A stretch of 64,000 nt of DNA. It comes from Rhodococcus sp. KRD197. GTDB taxonomy: Bacteria > Actinomycetota > Actinomycetes > Mycobacteriales > Mycobacteriaceae. Below are positions 35,751 to 47,716 of the stretch, piece after piece. The DNA lies in assembly GCF_017168235.1 (NCBI RefSeq), contig NZ_JABFAO010000004.1, forward strand, positions 463,641-527,640, given 5' to 3'. The notes under the pieces were generated by a model. The model saw nothing but the letters and a program-made list of their open reading frames with translations. It was not told the DNA's origin and did not search any database. Numbering within the stretch: position 1 is the stretch's first letter; each line of letters begins with the position of its first letter. The translations under genes and the position numbers were made by a program.

Positions 35751-37502
35751 CTAGACGTCGATGCCGAATTCACGGATCTTCCGGTAGATCGTGGCGCGGG
35801 ACATCCCCAGTGCGTGCGCTGCGGCCTGTTTGTTGCCGCCGTTGCCTTCGAGGCTTTGGATGATCGCATCGCGTTTCATCGCTTCTATCGGTGTGAGGGT
35901 CCTTCGGCTCAACGCTCGACAAACCGGTGGCAGTTTGTCGACTTCGATCACACCGGATCGTTGGTTCTGCACAACCTGTTGGAGAATCTCGCGCAGCTGA
36001 GCGACGTTGCCCGGCCAGCTGTATTTGGTGAGCTGACGGATGGCCGCGGGGGAGAGCGAGACGTCTTGGCCCCGGCTGACCTGCCGCAGGATGTAGGGGA
36101 TGAGTTTGTGCAGGTCCTCGATTCGATGCCGCAGGGCGGGCACGTGGACGGTGTGGCCGAAGAATGGGAGTACGAGTGCATCACTGTCAGCGCTGTGGTC
36201 GCCTGTTCCGATGGTCACCCCGATCCATCCCGCGTGCTCACGCCCCTGGATCATGCCTGCAATTGCCCTCTGGTGGGAGTCTGGGAGTAGATCGACGTCT
36301 CGGATGATCAGGCTGTATCCGTCTTGCTCGATCTCGAACTCGAGGCTTCTCATTCTTGCATCCTCGGCGATCAGTTCGGCAGCGGATGTGAAATGTGTTC
36401 GAGTCGAAATATGTTGAATAGCAGCCGCTTTGAGTGCGGCGAATCTGCCGCTTCCGCTCTCGCCTGCGACGGCGACCCACTCCTGCTGCCGGGCACAGTG
36501 AGCGATCTGCTGGGCACTGTGTCGCCACGATGCGCTGTCGCCGACGATGCCGGGCAGCCCTTTGATGCTGTCGGCGGCCACCGAGGTGATCGTGGTCTCG
36601 CTCAGGTAAGCGTGATAGACCGCGACCCCGCGTCGAAGCACGAGGCCGCCGTCGAGGAAGGGGGAGAGCCGTACGGTGTGTCCGCCGGGAAGGGTCAACA
36701 CGTGCTGGCTTCTGTCGATGGTCATGCTCAGGTCGATTGCATGCTCGATCAGCGCGGCTTGGTCTTGCGGGTCGAGGGTGAGTCGTAGCCGGCGGTTCAA
36801 GAGGACGATGTCGTCGCCGAGTGCGAGAACACCGACTTGCTGGGACCGCCGACACGCCTTCATGTAGGTGTTGAGCAGTGCGGTCTGTTCCTGGCTCGAT
36901 TGCGAGAGCAGCCTGCCCTCGATCTGTGCCGTCGCCGAACGTGCCAAGGTCACCAGCAGCGGTGCCCCGTCGTCCACCCATCCGGTCACGTCGAGAACTC
37001 CGACGACCTGGCCGGAAAGCGGGTGAACGATGGGGACGCCGGCGCAGACAAGTCCGCCCAGGCTGTCGACGTAGTGTTCGGCTCCCGAGACCAACGTGGG
37101 TTGCCGCGTCTCCAACGCGGTTCCGATGCCGTTGGTACCTGCGTATTCCTCCGAGTAGCTGAATCCCGGCGCGAGCGTGACACTGTCCAGGGCCCGGAGG
37201 AGTTGCTGGCTCCCCGCCGCTCTGGTCAACACGACGCCGTCGGCCGAGGTGAGGATTACCGACACAGGCTCGTCTACCAGGCCATCTGCCAGCTGCCGGA
37301 GCACGGGCGCTGCCGCGACGACCAGTGGACTGTCCATATCGGGTTCGCGTACGAACGGCAACTGCAGGCTGTCGGGTGGGATGTTCAACGAGCGTGATCG
37401 TTCCCAGGAGAAGGAGATCTGATCCCTGACGGACTCGTCGAATTCCTGCTCCGTGAAGAACTTGTCGCGAGCTTTGCGCAGGTCTCGTGCGTGATTGACC
37501 AT
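35751..37502 (-). CDS. AcoR-like activator of the propane monooxygenase cluster (MimR type)
   Basis: 583 residues. An N-terminal GAF-type sensor region, a degenerate AAA+ domain and a C-terminal Fis helix-turn-helix (NKQAAAHALGMSRATIYRKI). Walker A reads GESGSGRF with Arg for Lys, and no GAFTGA loop is present, so sigma-54 contact is unlikely. Related MimR controls mimABCD in Mycobacterium. I take the ATG at 37502; a TTG at 37562 is the longer option. Last gene of the prm cluster, 122 bp after the ABM gene; the dyad at 46894-46910 is its likely site. Confidence 0.82.
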   Translation of the reverse strand: MVNHARDLRKARDKFFTEQEFDESVRDQISFSWERSRSLNIPPDSLQLPFVREPDMDSPLVVAAAPVLRQLADGLVDEPVSVILTSADGVVLTRAAGSQQLLRALDSVTLAPGFSYSEEYAGTNGIGTALETRQPTLVSGAEHYVDSLGGLVCAGVPIVHPLSGQVVGVLDVTGWVDDGAPLLVTLARSATAQIEGRLLSQSSQEQTALLNTYMKACRRSQQVGVLALGDDIVLLNRRLRLTLDPQDQAALIEHAIDLSMTIDRSQHVLTLPGGHTVRLSPFLDGGLVLRRGVAVYHAYLSETTITSVAADSIKGLPGIVGDSASWRHSAQQIAHCARQQEWVAVAGESGSGRFAALKAAAIQHISTRTHFTSAAELIAEDARMRSLEFEIEQDGYSLIIRDVDLLPDSHQRAIAGMIQGREHAGWIGVTIGTGDHSADSDALVLPFFGHTVHVPALRHRIEDLHKLIPYILRQVSRGQDVSLSPAAIRQLTKYSWPGNVAQLREILQQVVQNQRSGVIEVDKLPPVCRALSRRTLTPIEAMKRDAIIQSLEGNGGNKQAAAHALGMSRATIYRKIREFGIDV

Positions 37503-37624
37503 AACCACCGCCCTACCGGGATCGAGCCGATTGTTGCCGGCCGGCGTCCATGGCCCGAGCAACCCCGACGTCGCACTGATGTCAGATTTTAGTCGCCCCG
37601 GAGCGGAGCGTCCTCGTTTTCGGT

Positions 37625-37945
37625 CTACACAGCAAGCTCGTCCATTTTCGACCAGCCTTTCTGGTCGATCACTGTGTTGATTATTTTCGGTGTCTCTTCC
37701 AACAATGGACGCATTGTTTCGAGGCCGTTGCGAAAGTGATCGGATTGAACATGTTCCGATCCTGCTTGTGCGTCTGCGAATGCTTCGACGAGTACGAACT
37801 CGTTTGGATCATCCGCAGCGATGCTCCATTCGAACCACAAATTCCCTGGTTCGCTGCGTGTTGCCGTTGTGAACTCTGTCAACTGGTTCAGCCAACTGTC
37901 TGAGTGCTGGGCAAGAACTTTGAACTTCACCACGATGAATATCAT
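37625..37945 (-). CDS. ABM-domain (YgiN-like) small protein
   Basis: 106 residues with the ferredoxin-like antibiotic-biosynthesis-monooxygenase fold (EPGNLWFEWSIAADDPNEFV, then SDHFRNGLE). Such proteins are dimeric and often act on quinones or small aromatics without cofactors. 27 bp downstream of the chaperonin gene in the prm cluster; a link to alkane oxidation is inferred from position only. Confidence 0.78.
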   Translation of the reverse strand: MIFIVVKFKVLAQHSDSWLNQLTEFTTATRSEPGNLWFEWSIAADDPNEFVLVEAFADAQAGSEHVQSDHFRNGLETMRPLLEETPKIINTVIDQKGWSKMDELAV

Positions 37946-37972
37946 CGTTCCCCTTTCCGAGAATATCGGATG

Positions 37973-39667
<1,695 letters not shown>

Positions 39668-40693
39668 TCAGGGGACGAGGATCGCTCGGCCCCGGACACG
39701 CCCCGCGTCGAGATCGTCGAGAGCCCGCTGGAAATCGGCGAGGGGGTACTTGGTGGTGTGCAACGACACCTGGCCGCCCGCTGCCAGTGCCATCAGCTCC
39801 TGCAGGTCGTTGTAAGACCCGACGAGGTTGCCGATGAAGTTGATCTCGGTGGAGATGACATCGATCGTTGGGATGTCTATGTTCTCGCCGTATCCGACGA
39901 CGTAGTAGTTGCCGGCGCGGCGGAGCATGGCAACGCCTTCGCGGGTGGCTCCGCCTTCGCCGACGAAGTCCAGCACTGCTTCCGCGCCGTGGCCACCGGT
40001 CAGCTCCAGTACTTCTTTGACATGGTTCCCGTCGGCGACGATCCCGTGGTCGGCACCGATCTGCACAGCCAGATCGATGGCGTCGGGATTGCGATCGAGG
40101 ACGACAACGTTGACACCGGAGATTGCTTTGAGAACCTGAATTCCGATGTGCCCGAGGCCGCCCGCCCCGATCACGACGCAGGTGTCACCGGGACGGGTGT
40201 CCCGCGCAACCTTGGCGGCGGCGTGGTAAGCCGTCAGTCCTGCATCTGCCAGAGCCGCGATGTCGGCGGGTTCGAGCGAATCGTCGATCTTGACCACGCT
40301 ACGGGCCGTTGTGTGAAGGTACTCCGCATAGCCGCCGTTGCGGTCGATTCCCGGGAATTCGCTGTTCTCGCAATGGACGTCGTCACCGAAGCGGCAGGCC
40401 CGGCACAGCCCGCACGTCACCAGGGGATGCAGAATGACCTTGTCTCCGACCGAGACGTTGCTGACTGCATCACCGACGGCGTGGACCCATCCAGCGTTCT
40501 CGTGACCGATCGTGTACGGCAAGCTCACCCCGCTCTTTTCTTCCCACTGCCCCTCGAGGATGTGGATGTCGGTGCGGCACACCCCGGCACCCCCGATGCG
40601 CACGATCACGTCGAAGGGCCCTTCGATCTCGGGCTCGGGGATCTCCGCCATCTCCAGATTCGAGTGATACCCCACGACCTGTACGGCTCTCAT
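39668..40693 (-). CDS. Zinc-dependent alcohol dehydrogenase
   Basis: 341-residue MDR enzyme, NAD(P)-dependent. Catalytic zinc site around GHENAGWVHAVGD, structural zinc cysteines in CGLCRACRFGDDVHC, nucleotide fold VIGAGGLGHIGIQVL. It should oxidise the alcohol made by PrmABCD (2-propanol or 1-propanol). Start overlaps the stop of the preceding gene (ATGA). Confidence 0.92.
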   Translation of the reverse strand: MRAVQVVGYHSNLEMAEIPEPEIEGPFDVIVRIGGAGVCRTDIHILEGQWEEKSGVSLPYTIGHENAGWVHAVGDAVSNVSVGDKVILHPLVTCGLCRACRFGDDVHCENSEFPGIDRNGGYAEYLHTTARSVVKIDDSLEPADIAALADAGLTAYHAAAKVARDTRPGDTCVVIGAGGLGHIGIQVLKAISGVNVVVLDRNPDAIDLAVQIGADHGIVADGNHVKEVLELTGGHGAEAVLDFVGEGGATREGVAMLRRAGNYYVVGYGENIDIPTIDVISTEINFIGNLVGSYNDLQELMALAAGGQVSLHTTKYPLADFQRALDDLDAGRVRGRAILVP

Positions 40694-41433
40694 TGGTTTC
40701 TCCTGCTTCTGATGTCGGTGATGTGCGGAAACGCGTCCGCCGGTTCGGTGTCGCTGTAGCGGGTGGCGAGCAGCCCTCTGCAGAAGTGCGAGTTGCCTTC
40801 GATCGAGATTCGAACCGACTTGGCGAAGCGGAACTTCAGTGGAATCTGCTCTGGTGGCACCGATTTACCGTTCTCGTCGACGAAGACTCGACTGTTGGGG
40901 CAGATGCTCAACCCGAGGGCACTGCGTCGGCGCAGCAGCGCTGTGGTGTACCTGTCGCTCCTGATATCGCGGAGCGTGAGCGTGTGGATACGTTCGATCC
41001 CCGCGCCCGTCCGGGCCAGATAGGCGGAAATCGAACGTTCCACCGCAGCCAGATGCGCTTTGCGGCGAAAGGTCTCCCGTAGATCGTCGAGACTGTCGTC
41101 GGCCTCGGATCCGAAGGTGCCCCGGTAGCCGGCGTCGGCAGCCAGGCCCGCGTTGATCTTGTCGCTGTCGTGATGGTCGTCGAGCATCACTCTGACTCGT
41201 CCGATTCTCTCGATGCCGCGGAGAGCATCGAGAGAATCCGAAGCCATCAGGTACGCGAAGTTCGGAGAGCAGAAGGCGGTAGGAAGGCGCAGATGCACCA
41301 CCACTCCGTCGTCGTCGAGCATCACCGATCTGACGAACCCCAGCTCGGTGATCGGCTCGTCGAGTTCCGGATCGGTGACCGTGGCGAGGGCATCGAGGAC
41401 GTCGGCCGGTGAGCACAGCGCCAAGGTGTTCAT
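40690..41433 (-). CDS. MIP18/PaaD-type (DUF59) protein with long C-terminal extension
   Basis: 247 residues. The first about 95 residues match the metal-sulfur-cluster assembly family (VLDALATVTDPELDEPITELGFVRSV). The remaining 150 residues carry isolated Cys (LSICPNSRVFV, NSHFCRGLL) and belong to no family I know. Found in prm/mim clusters; a role in metal-centre assembly of the hydroxylase or reductase is inferred. Overlaps both neighbours by 4 bp. Confidence 0.75.
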   Translation of the reverse strand: MNTLALCSPADVLDALATVTDPELDEPITELGFVRSVMLDDDGVVVHLRLPTAFCSPNFAYLMASDSLDALRGIERIGRVRVMLDDHHDSDKINAGLAADAGYRGTFGSEADDSLDDLRETFRRKAHLAAVERSISAYLARTGAGIERIHTLTLRDIRSDRYTTALLRRRSALGLSICPNSRVFVDENGKSVPPEQIPLKFRFAKSVRISIEGNSHFCRGLLATRYSDTEPADAFPHITDIRSRRNQ

Positions 41434-42476
41434 GAGTTCACGACTTCCTTCGCCCCTGCAGCGACCTCGACACCTTCCTGACCTGGGTGCCCGGCCGGGC
41501 GCAGTTCGGCTGGAACGTCGATGCCGTACAGCGCGGCAGCGTTGGCTCCCAGAATCTTGCGCTTCTGGTCGACGGTGATGGGTGCGTACTCGGACTGCAT
41601 GTCCTCGGGAATCTGGAAGTCCACCAGCTTCTCGATGAGCCACTTCGGGGTCCACAGCGCATAGTCGCTACCGAAGAGAATCTTGTCCTCGCCCAGCCAG
41701 TACAGCAGTTCGCCGATGATCTGCGCGAAGTAGCGCGGCCGGGTGTGAATGAACGGGAGAGCGACGGCCAGTCCGCCGTAGACGTTCGATTCCTGGGTGG
41801 CGATCCAGCAGAAGTCTTCGAGGCGAGGGAGTCCGACGTGTTCGACGATGAAGCGAAGGTCGAGGTAGTCGGTGGCGACCTTGTCGACATCGGCGACATC
41901 GAATGCGTCTCGGTCGAGGGGGCGAATCGTCGGTCCCTTGTGGACGTGAATGTTCTTGATACCCAACTCGATGCACTCTTCGAGGTAGCGCCGCGACCAA
42001 TGTTCGTCGAGCTTGTATCCGCGGGAGTCCCCGTGCCACTCTGCGGTGTATAGCTTGACGCCCTGCAGATTCATCCGATCTGCGTCCCTCCGGAGCTGTT
42101 CGAGGCCGGCTTCCCCGTTGCGCGGGTCGTACGCGTGGTTGTAGGTGAGTCTGTCCGGGTGCTTCTGCGTCAGCGCGAAAGCATCCTCGGTCTGACCGAA
42201 ACCCGTGTGGTAGAAGTCGCTGAGCAGCGTGGCTTGGAAGATGGCGTGGTCGACGTAACCGTCGACGAACAGGTCCTTGTAGAGCCGTTCCTCACCGTAG
42301 TACTGGTAGGTCTCGTAGTCCCACAGCTCCGACTCGGGACTCAGGTTCTTGTGATAGTCGTAGAAGCAGTCGATGAACTGCTTGCCGTGAATGTTCTTCT
42401 GGTTCTCGGCACGTGCGTCCCAAAGGTGCACATGACCGTCCACGATGAAGTACTTTTCGCCGTTCTTCTCGTACAT
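41430..42476 (-). CDS. Amidohydrolase-family protein of the prm cluster
   Basis: 348 residues, TIM-barrel amidohydrolase-2 type. VDGHVHLWDA is the N-terminal metal motif; NIHVHKGP, FIVEHVGLPRLED and LFGSDYALWTP supply the later His and Asp. It is a conserved member of propane monooxygenase clusters with unproven function. 55 bp after prmD; coupled by ATGA to the DUF59 gene. Confidence 0.85.
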   Translation of the reverse strand: MYEKNGEKYFIVDGHVHLWDARAENQKNIHGKQFIDCFYDYHKNLSPESELWDYETYQYYGEERLYKDLFVDGYVDHAIFQATLLSDFYHTGFGQTEDAFALTQKHPDRLTYNHAYDPRNGEAGLEQLRRDADRMNLQGVKLYTAEWHGDSRGYKLDEHWSRRYLEECIELGIKNIHVHKGPTIRPLDRDAFDVADVDKVATDYLDLRFIVEHVGLPRLEDFCWIATQESNVYGGLAVALPFIHTRPRYFAQIIGELLYWLGEDKILFGSDYALWTPKWLIEKLVDFQIPEDMQSEYAPITVDQKRKILGANAAALYGIDVPAELRPAGHPGQEGVEVAAGAKEVVNS

Positions 42477-42531
42477 GTTCAGATCTCCAACTCTTGTCGA
42501 TTCGGCCCGCGGGATTTACTGGCGATCAAAG

Positions 42532-42876
42532 TCAAGGGAGCTCGGCGAGGTCGAAACCGATGTAAGCGGCTGCGTCCTCGGGGCTGGCGAAGAGCATCGT
42601 CTTGTCGTCGAGGTGGACCATGCGGCCGTAGTGGGTCGAGCTGATCTCCTCGAACACCGATCCATCGAATTCCTGTCCGAGGGCATCGGTCAATTCGTCG
42701 TATTCGAAAGACAGAAGCTTGGTGCCGTCGACCCGGATCATCGACGGGTACTCGGTCAGCTCGACGCCGTCCTTGTCTCCCATCACCTCGGCCACAACAC
42801 GACCGACCGGCGTATTCATCAGTGTCACACCGCACTTGTTGGAAAACTCCGTGTCCGAACCGAAGTGCATGGTCAT
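42532..42876 (-). CDS. prmD: Propane monooxygenase coupling (effector) protein
   Basis: 114 residues of the MmoB/DmpM family ([20 protein letters not shown] and [18 protein letters not shown]). It binds the hydroxylase and tunes electron transfer and substrate access; it carries no cofactor. Its ATG overlaps the prmC stop. Confidence 0.9.
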   Translation of the reverse strand: MTMHFGSDTEFSNKCGVTLMNTPVGRVVAEVMGDKDGVELTEYPSMIRVDGTKLLSFEYDELTDALGQEFDGSVFEEISSTHYGRMVHLDDKTMLFASPEDAAAYIGFDLAELP

Positions 42877-43997
42877 CGTGTCAACTCCTTGGGAATATCG
42901 AGACCGAGGGATTCGAGCAGAACGGTGAACTTGGCGCTCGCCGCCTCCAAGCTCGTCGCGAACGTGACGGCCTTGTCTGCCGGCTGCGACCAGATGGGCT
43001 GCAGAGCCCGAGCGGCGGCAAGACATCTGGGAACCCACACGGCCATCCATTCATCGAACAGCGCGCGGTTGGCCTCACCGTATTCTGGATCGTGAGTGAG
43101 CAGCTGGAACAGCATGCGGGTGTAGTTCAAATCGCGGTCGTAATCGTGCTCACCGGTACCGACGATGGTCGGGGTGATGTAGTCGCCGTTTCGCGCCGAG
43201 ATCTGCATCACCAGCTCTGTGCGGAAGAGAGAACCGACGAGCTGCTCGAAGACGATATTGGTCGCGAACAACAGCTCGCACCAGTCCGATACCGCTGTAA
43301 GCTGTTCCACGACCTCGCGAGTCGGCTGCCACTCGGGTGCGTTCTTCCACACCTCGACGTGTGCGGAACCGTCGAACGAGACATCGGCCTCGGAGAGATC
43401 GAGATTGAACAGCGCTAGATCCTGCGCGAACCGCATCTTGTGTGCAGCGTTCACAGCAACGGCGGTATTGATCATGTTCGTCGGTCCCGAACGCTGGATC
43501 GAAGTGAACACGTGCAGCGCCAAACCGTTCTCCGCGTGCATCCACGCACCGACGTTGCGTTCGATGAATTTGAGCCACGGGGTGTTCCAGCCGGCGTAGG
43601 CGCGCGCTCGCTTGGCGTTGCTCAGGCACAGTTCCACCTGATGCACCACGGCCGAGTTGTTGCGGAAGATGGTCTGGTCCCACTCCTCGTTGGGGTCGAG
43701 GAATTCGTGCCAGTTCGACGACTTCGCGACCGTCCAGTCCTGCGGATAGCCTCCCGGGCCGTCGCCGAAGCCGTAGATCCACCCCTGGGTCAAGTGCCTC
43801 TCGGGGTCCGGCTGCACATCGACGGTCACATCCTCGTACATCGTTGCCCGGCGCTTGGCCGGCTTGTAGTAGCTGTACGTGCGACTCTTCGAGCTGGGGA
43901 ATTCTTTCGCGCCGGCTTCGGAATCGGTGAACTCGATCTTGGGGAAGCTGCGTTGCTTCGGCTCCGCGGTGGCAGTCGAGTCTTGGGTTGCAGTCAT
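42873..43997 (-). CDS. prmC: Propane monooxygenase hydroxylase small (beta) subunit
   Basis: 374 residues, ferritin-like non-catalytic subunit of soluble diiron monooxygenases ([36 protein letters not shown]). It pairs with PrmA in an (alpha-beta)2 hydroxylase and lacks the ExxH iron ligands. 46 bp downstream of prmB. Confidence 0.92.
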   Translation of the reverse strand: MTATQDSTATAEPKQRSFPKIEFTDSEAGAKEFPSSKSRTYSYYKPAKRRATMYEDVTVDVQPDPERHLTQGWIYGFGDGPGGYPQDWTVAKSSNWHEFLDPNEEWDQTIFRNNSAVVHQVELCLSNAKRARAYAGWNTPWLKFIERNVGAWMHAENGLALHVFTSIQRSGPTNMINTAVAVNAAHKMRFAQDLALFNLDLSEADVSFDGSAHVEVWKNAPEWQPTREVVEQLTAVSDWCELLFATNIVFEQLVGSLFRTELVMQISARNGDYITPTIVGTGEHDYDRDLNYTRMLFQLLTHDPEYGEANRALFDEWMAVWVPRCLAAARALQPIWSQPADKAVTFATSLEAASAKFTVLLESLGLDIPKELTR

Positions 43998-44043
43998 GTC
44001 TTGGCCTCTCGGTTGAGGTATGGGCTGGTCTTCGTGAAGCGGT

Positions 44044-45087
44044 CTAGTCGAATGCCGGGCTGGTGAACTTGTCGTAGAAGATCTGATCCGTCGGAGTTCC
44101 GCTCATGTCGAGGTAGGCGAGTGCGGCGTCGACCATCGGGGGCGGCCCGCACAGGTAGACCTCGGCTCTGGCAATGCTCGGCTCCAGTCGCTTCACGACA
44201 TCGGTGACGTTTCCTTGCTCTACCGAGATCGATCCGGAGGATTCGACACCGGCCGCATCCGATACACACGCCACGAAGGTGAAGTCCACCAGTCCATCAC
44301 CGAGAGCAGTGATTTCGTCGACGTAGAACAGATCGTTCGGGGTGCGTGCGCCGTAGTAGAAGTGGACGGGGCGGGTGTTGCCCGCCTCGTTCATGTGGCG
44401 GACGAGCGAGAGGATGGGGGCCATCCCCGCCCCACCGCCGATGCACACCACCGGAAGGACGTGGCCGTCCTTGAGAGTCGAGGAGCCGTAGGGGCCGGTC
44501 AGAGCGATCTCGTCGCCGACGGAGATGCCCTCGTCGAGCAGGGTTGCGAACTTACCGCCGGGATACTTCTTGATGAGGAATTCGACCCGGTTCGGTGTCG
44601 ACGGAGTCGATGCCATCGAAAAGGACCGAACCTCCTCGGTTCCCGGTATCCCAAGCTCGGCGTACTGGCCCGGTTTGAAGTCGAACACGGCGGGTTCGAT
44701 GGGTTCGAGGCAGAGGGCGACGATGTCGCCGGTGACCGATTCGAGTGAGGCGACGCGTGTGGACACGTTCTGTATCGGGATGCCGCCGAGCAGTTCGTCC
44801 TCGTCGAAATTGAGCAGTTCGATGGTGCAATCGCTGTATGCCTTGGTGCGGCAGAGCAACACGAAACCCTCGTCTTGTTCGGCTTCGTTGCAGGCGAAGG
44901 TCGAGTGGTTCTCCATCTGAATGTCGCCGTCGAGAACGAAGGACTTGCACGCCGAGCAGCGTCCCTCGCGGCAGCCGTGCATCAGGTGTATTCCTTGCCG
45001 GAAGGCCGCATCGAGGATGTGTTCGTCCTCGCGGACTTCCATTTCGATATCGACCGGCTCGAAAGTGATTCGGTGGGTGTCGGCCAC
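44044..45087 (-). CDS. prmB: Propane monooxygenase reductase
   Basis: 347 residues from the GTG at 45087 with AGGAG upstream. N-terminal plant-type [2Fe-2S] ferredoxin domain (Cys39, Cys44, Cys47, Cys79), FAD-binding domain (EVRSFSMASTPS) and NAD-binding domain (GGGAGMAPILSLVRHM, CGPPPMVDAAL). Passes electrons from NADH to the diiron hydroxylase. 85 bp after prmA. Confidence 0.93.
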   Translation of the reverse strand: MADTHRITFEPVDIEMEVREDEHILDAAFRQGIHLMHGCREGRCSACKSFVLDGDIQMENHSTFACNEAEQDEGFVLLCRTKAYSDCTIELLNFDEDELLGGIPIQNVSTRVASLESVTGDIVALCLEPIEPAVFDFKPGQYAELGIPGTEEVRSFSMASTPSTPNRVEFLIKKYPGGKFATLLDEGISVGDEIALTGPYGSSTLKDGHVLPVVCIGGGAGMAPILSLVRHMNEAGNTRPVHFYYGARTPNDLFYVDEITALGDGLVDFTFVACVSDAAGVESSGSISVEQGNVTDVVKRLEPSIARAEVYLCGPPPMVDAALAYLDMSGTPTDQIFYDKFTSPAFD

Positions 45088-45172
45088 GAGGGTCTCCTGG
45101 ATTTCGATGTATCGATCACGCTGGATGCGGTGGGCAGCGCCTGGATTCAGTCGCTGCCCACCGGGTCTGGAA

Positions 45173-46804
45173 TCAGGCAGGGATCGTTGCGCCGGCGCGG
45201 TACGCCGCGATGTGCGCATTGCGCTCTGATTCGGTCATCTGGTTCAGCAGCACATTCGGACTCTGGAAGGTGTTGCCGCGGACATCGTCGAGTGTCCACA
45301 TCTTCTTCGGATCCAGATCGAGGTGCGGTTGACCGACAAGAGTCCGACCGTCGTCGCGGACGTAACCGAGATCGGAGACGATATCGGCGAGATCCTTGCC
45401 GTGGTGCAGTGTCTCCCATTCACGGAAACCGGTCAGACGACCCATGTTCGGGGTGTCCTTGCCCTCGTATTCGCCGCGGAAAGCAACCGCGTCGGTCCAG
45501 TAGCAGGTTTCCGAGCAATAAGTGCGCCACTGGTTGTCGACCTTCTCGACCACCATGTCCTCACGAATGAGGGCCGGAACCATGCACGTCCAGCAGCGGT
45601 GCGGGTACTGGTAGCCGACTTCCTCGAACGCGATCGGCTTGTTGATGCCCGGGTAGGCGAGACGGTTGTACTCCTCCCACCACTTGCCGTACTTGCTGTA
45701 CCAGCCTGGGTACTTGTGCTCTAACCACTCGAAGTCGGTGTCGGTCATGGTGTCGATGCGCCAGTAGTTGACCGGCCAACCGGTGGCGAAGAAGCGCGCG
45801 ACCTCGTGCACGTAGCCCTTGACGGTGATCCGGTTCCACGCCTCTTCGACCAAGTCGTGGGGGATCGTCAGGCCGTACTTCTCGAGCGGGATGAGGTAGC
45901 TGCGGTAGTAGTCGTCGTAGATCCACCGCTGCCACATCTCGGCGTAACTCTCGCGGTCCTTGCGTCGATCCTTGGTGCCGTACTCGATGAACGTGCCGAT
46001 GGCCGCGTCGACGACGCAGTGGTTGTTCCACCAGGCGTAACGCAGGTCGCGTTCGAGCAACGGACGGTTGCGCTCGTCGGCCAGGGCCATGAGCAGGATG
46101 GAGTAACCGTTCGAGATGTGCCGCGATTCGTCGGACTGCACCGAGTGGAACACCGTCGGCAGCAGGTAGTCGCCGTTGGCCGCAGCCTCGTCTGGCATGG
46201 CGACGAACAGGGTGTTGGTGAAAGCGGTCTCGGCGACCACCGTCAGGTAGATGTTGGCGGCGGTGATGGCGTCACCGGTGATGAATCCTTCACCGAACTG
46301 GCGGCCGATGGTGCCTGCGTAGTTGTTCGCAAACGCCTTCTCGGTCATGTCGAACCCGGCAGGGTCGATGTAGTTGTTCATGTACAGCTTCTTGAGATTC
46401 ATCTGAATCGTCGAGTGACGAACCTCGTCGATCATCTGTACCGCAAGACCGTTGTGGATTTCCGGGTTCGGGACCGCATCGATGGCCATCGGCATCGCAC
46501 GTGCTGCGGAGATCTCCGGGAACGGGATGATCGACAGAAACAGTTTCTGCCATTCGAGCCAGCGTTGCTGGACCTGGCGGAACATGTTGCCGCGAATCGC
46601 GCCGTCCATCGCGCCGTAGACGCGGTTGTCCTTTTCTTCCTCCATGGGGAAGTAAGACCGCATGATTTGCTTGAGCGGGTCCTTCTTCGGTGCTTTCTCG
46701 AACGTGTAGTCCGTGCCGAAGCGAGTCGCAGGTGTGGCGAACGTGGGTTCCCACGTCAGCTCCGAGATCTTCGCGTGTGCCTTGGTAAGGCTTTGCCTAC
46801 TCAA
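45173..46804 (-). CDS. prmA: Propane monooxygenase hydroxylase large subunit (diiron)
   Basis: 543 residues, very close to Rhodococcus/Mycobacterium PrmA/MimA. Diiron ligands by position are Glu97, Glu127, His130 (IDEVRH) and Glu192, Glu226, His229 (SDESRH). Catalyses O2-dependent hydroxylation of propane and other short substrates. The start is TTG, with AGGAGG 7 nt upstream. First structural gene of the cluster, preceded by the AcoR-type dyad. Confidence 0.95.
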   Translation of the reverse strand: MSRQSLTKAHAKISELTWEPTFATPATRFGTDYTFEKAPKKDPLKQIMRSYFPMEEEKDNRVYGAMDGAIRGNMFRQVQQRWLEWQKLFLSIIPFPEISAARAMPMAIDAVPNPEIHNGLAVQMIDEVRHSTIQMNLKKLYMNNYIDPAGFDMTEKAFANNYAGTIGRQFGEGFITGDAITAANIYLTVVAETAFTNTLFVAMPDEAAANGDYLLPTVFHSVQSDESRHISNGYSILLMALADERNRPLLERDLRYAWWNNHCVVDAAIGTFIEYGTKDRRKDRESYAEMWQRWIYDDYYRSYLIPLEKYGLTIPHDLVEEAWNRITVKGYVHEVARFFATGWPVNYWRIDTMTDTDFEWLEHKYPGWYSKYGKWWEEYNRLAYPGINKPIAFEEVGYQYPHRCWTCMVPALIREDMVVEKVDNQWRTYCSETCYWTDAVAFRGEYEGKDTPNMGRLTGFREWETLHHGKDLADIVSDLGYVRDDGRTLVGQPHLDLDPKKMWTLDDVRGNTFQSPNVLLNQMTESERNAHIAAYRAGATIPA

Positions 46805-46884
46805 TGTGCGCCTCCTGGATGCGAGGTCAGCGGGGTTGCCGGCCTTGTCGGGAAGATGTGCACATGATTGAACACCGTGATGCA

Positions 46885-46910
46885 GGTCTCATCCGTCTCA
46901 CTTTGAGACG
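46885..46910 (-). promoter_or_regulatory. AcoR/MimR-type activator site upstream of prmA
   Basis: CGTCTCACTTTGAGACG (46894-46910) is a perfect 7-bp dyad with a 3-bp spacer, with an extra half-site GGTCTCA at 46885-46891. It resembles the TGTCTCA...TGAGACA sites of AcoR-type activators. It lies about 90 bp upstream of prmA. Confidence 0.65.
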
Positions 46911-46946
46911 CAGTTCACACGGCGATGGAATTGAGCCTCGATGGCT

Positions 46947-47711
46947 CTAGATCAAACCGACCAACTGTTGTGCCCCGTCGCGCAGCAGGAGCTTCAAATC
47001 TCGGTTGTCTCGGTTGATTCGCCCCGAGACTCCCTGCAAGCACAGTCCGCCCACGACGTTCGAGCCCGGTTCCCGTACGGGCACGGCCAGCGCCGCTCGC
47101 CCGAGACGCGATTCCTCGTCCTCGAACGAGACCTCGGTGGCCAGGATCGTGGCCAACTCGTCGTGCAGGCCCTGCTCGCTCACCACGGTCCGAGCGGTCA
47201 CTGCGCGCAGCGTCGACGTATCGAGGCTGCGCGGGTGGTACGCGAGCATGAGCTTCCCGACGGCATGCGCGTGGGGGTTGCGCATCACCGTCGATGCGGA
47301 CACCACCTCGTGATCGGGATCGGTGTCCACTATGCGCAACGTTCCGCTTCGGAACGACGCCACGTACACCCCGTGCCGCGTCTCGCCGCGGATGGCGTCC
47401 AACACATCGGTCACCGAACGCGTCGGCGCCGACGCGGCGCTGGCGTAGGCCAATTCAGACGTTCGGCGCCCCAGTGCGAAACCGGAGAGATCCGGAACTC
47501 GGACCAGGAAACCGTCGGCGACGAGGAAGTTGAGCATGCGGTAGGCCGTGGCCGGCGGGACCTGGGCGTGGGCCGCGATCTGTTTTGCCGTTGCGCCCGC
47601 GCCCAGGTGGGCAACTGCCTCCAGCATCGCCAACGCCTTCTGCACAGCCTTCGGCTGCTGCCCACCGAAACCCGATTCTGTTCGACGCCCCCCGCGCTTG
47701 TCTGCCACCAT
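46947..47711 (-). CDS. IclR-family regulator
   Basis: 254 residues. N-terminal winged helix (ATAKQIAAHAQVPPATAYRML) and C-terminal IclR effector domain. 5 bp after the APC permease gene on the same strand, so the two form an operon; probable control of amine or amino-acid uptake and perhaps the divergent mau genes. Confidence 0.88.
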   Translation of the reverse strand: MVADKRGGRRTESGFGGQQPKAVQKALAMLEAVAHLGAGATAKQIAAHAQVPPATAYRMLNFLVADGFLVRVPDLSGFALGRRTSELAYASAASAPTRSVTDVLDAIRGETRHGVYVASFRSGTLRIVDTDPDHEVVSASTVMRNPHAHAVGKLMLAYHPRSLDTSTLRAVTARTVVSEQGLHDELATILATEVSFEDEESRLGRAALAVPVREPGSNVVGGLCLQGVSGRINRDNRDLKLLLRDGAQQLVGLI

Positions 47712-47716
47712 CGAAG

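Noticed and set aside
36238-36981. 247-codon minus-strand frame inside the AcoR-like gene
   Set aside because: Out-of-frame shadow, Arg-rich, no motif.
46805-46946. Sigma-54 promoter for prmA
   Set aside because: No TGGC-N8-TTGC arrangement could be found, and the activator lacks GAFTGA.
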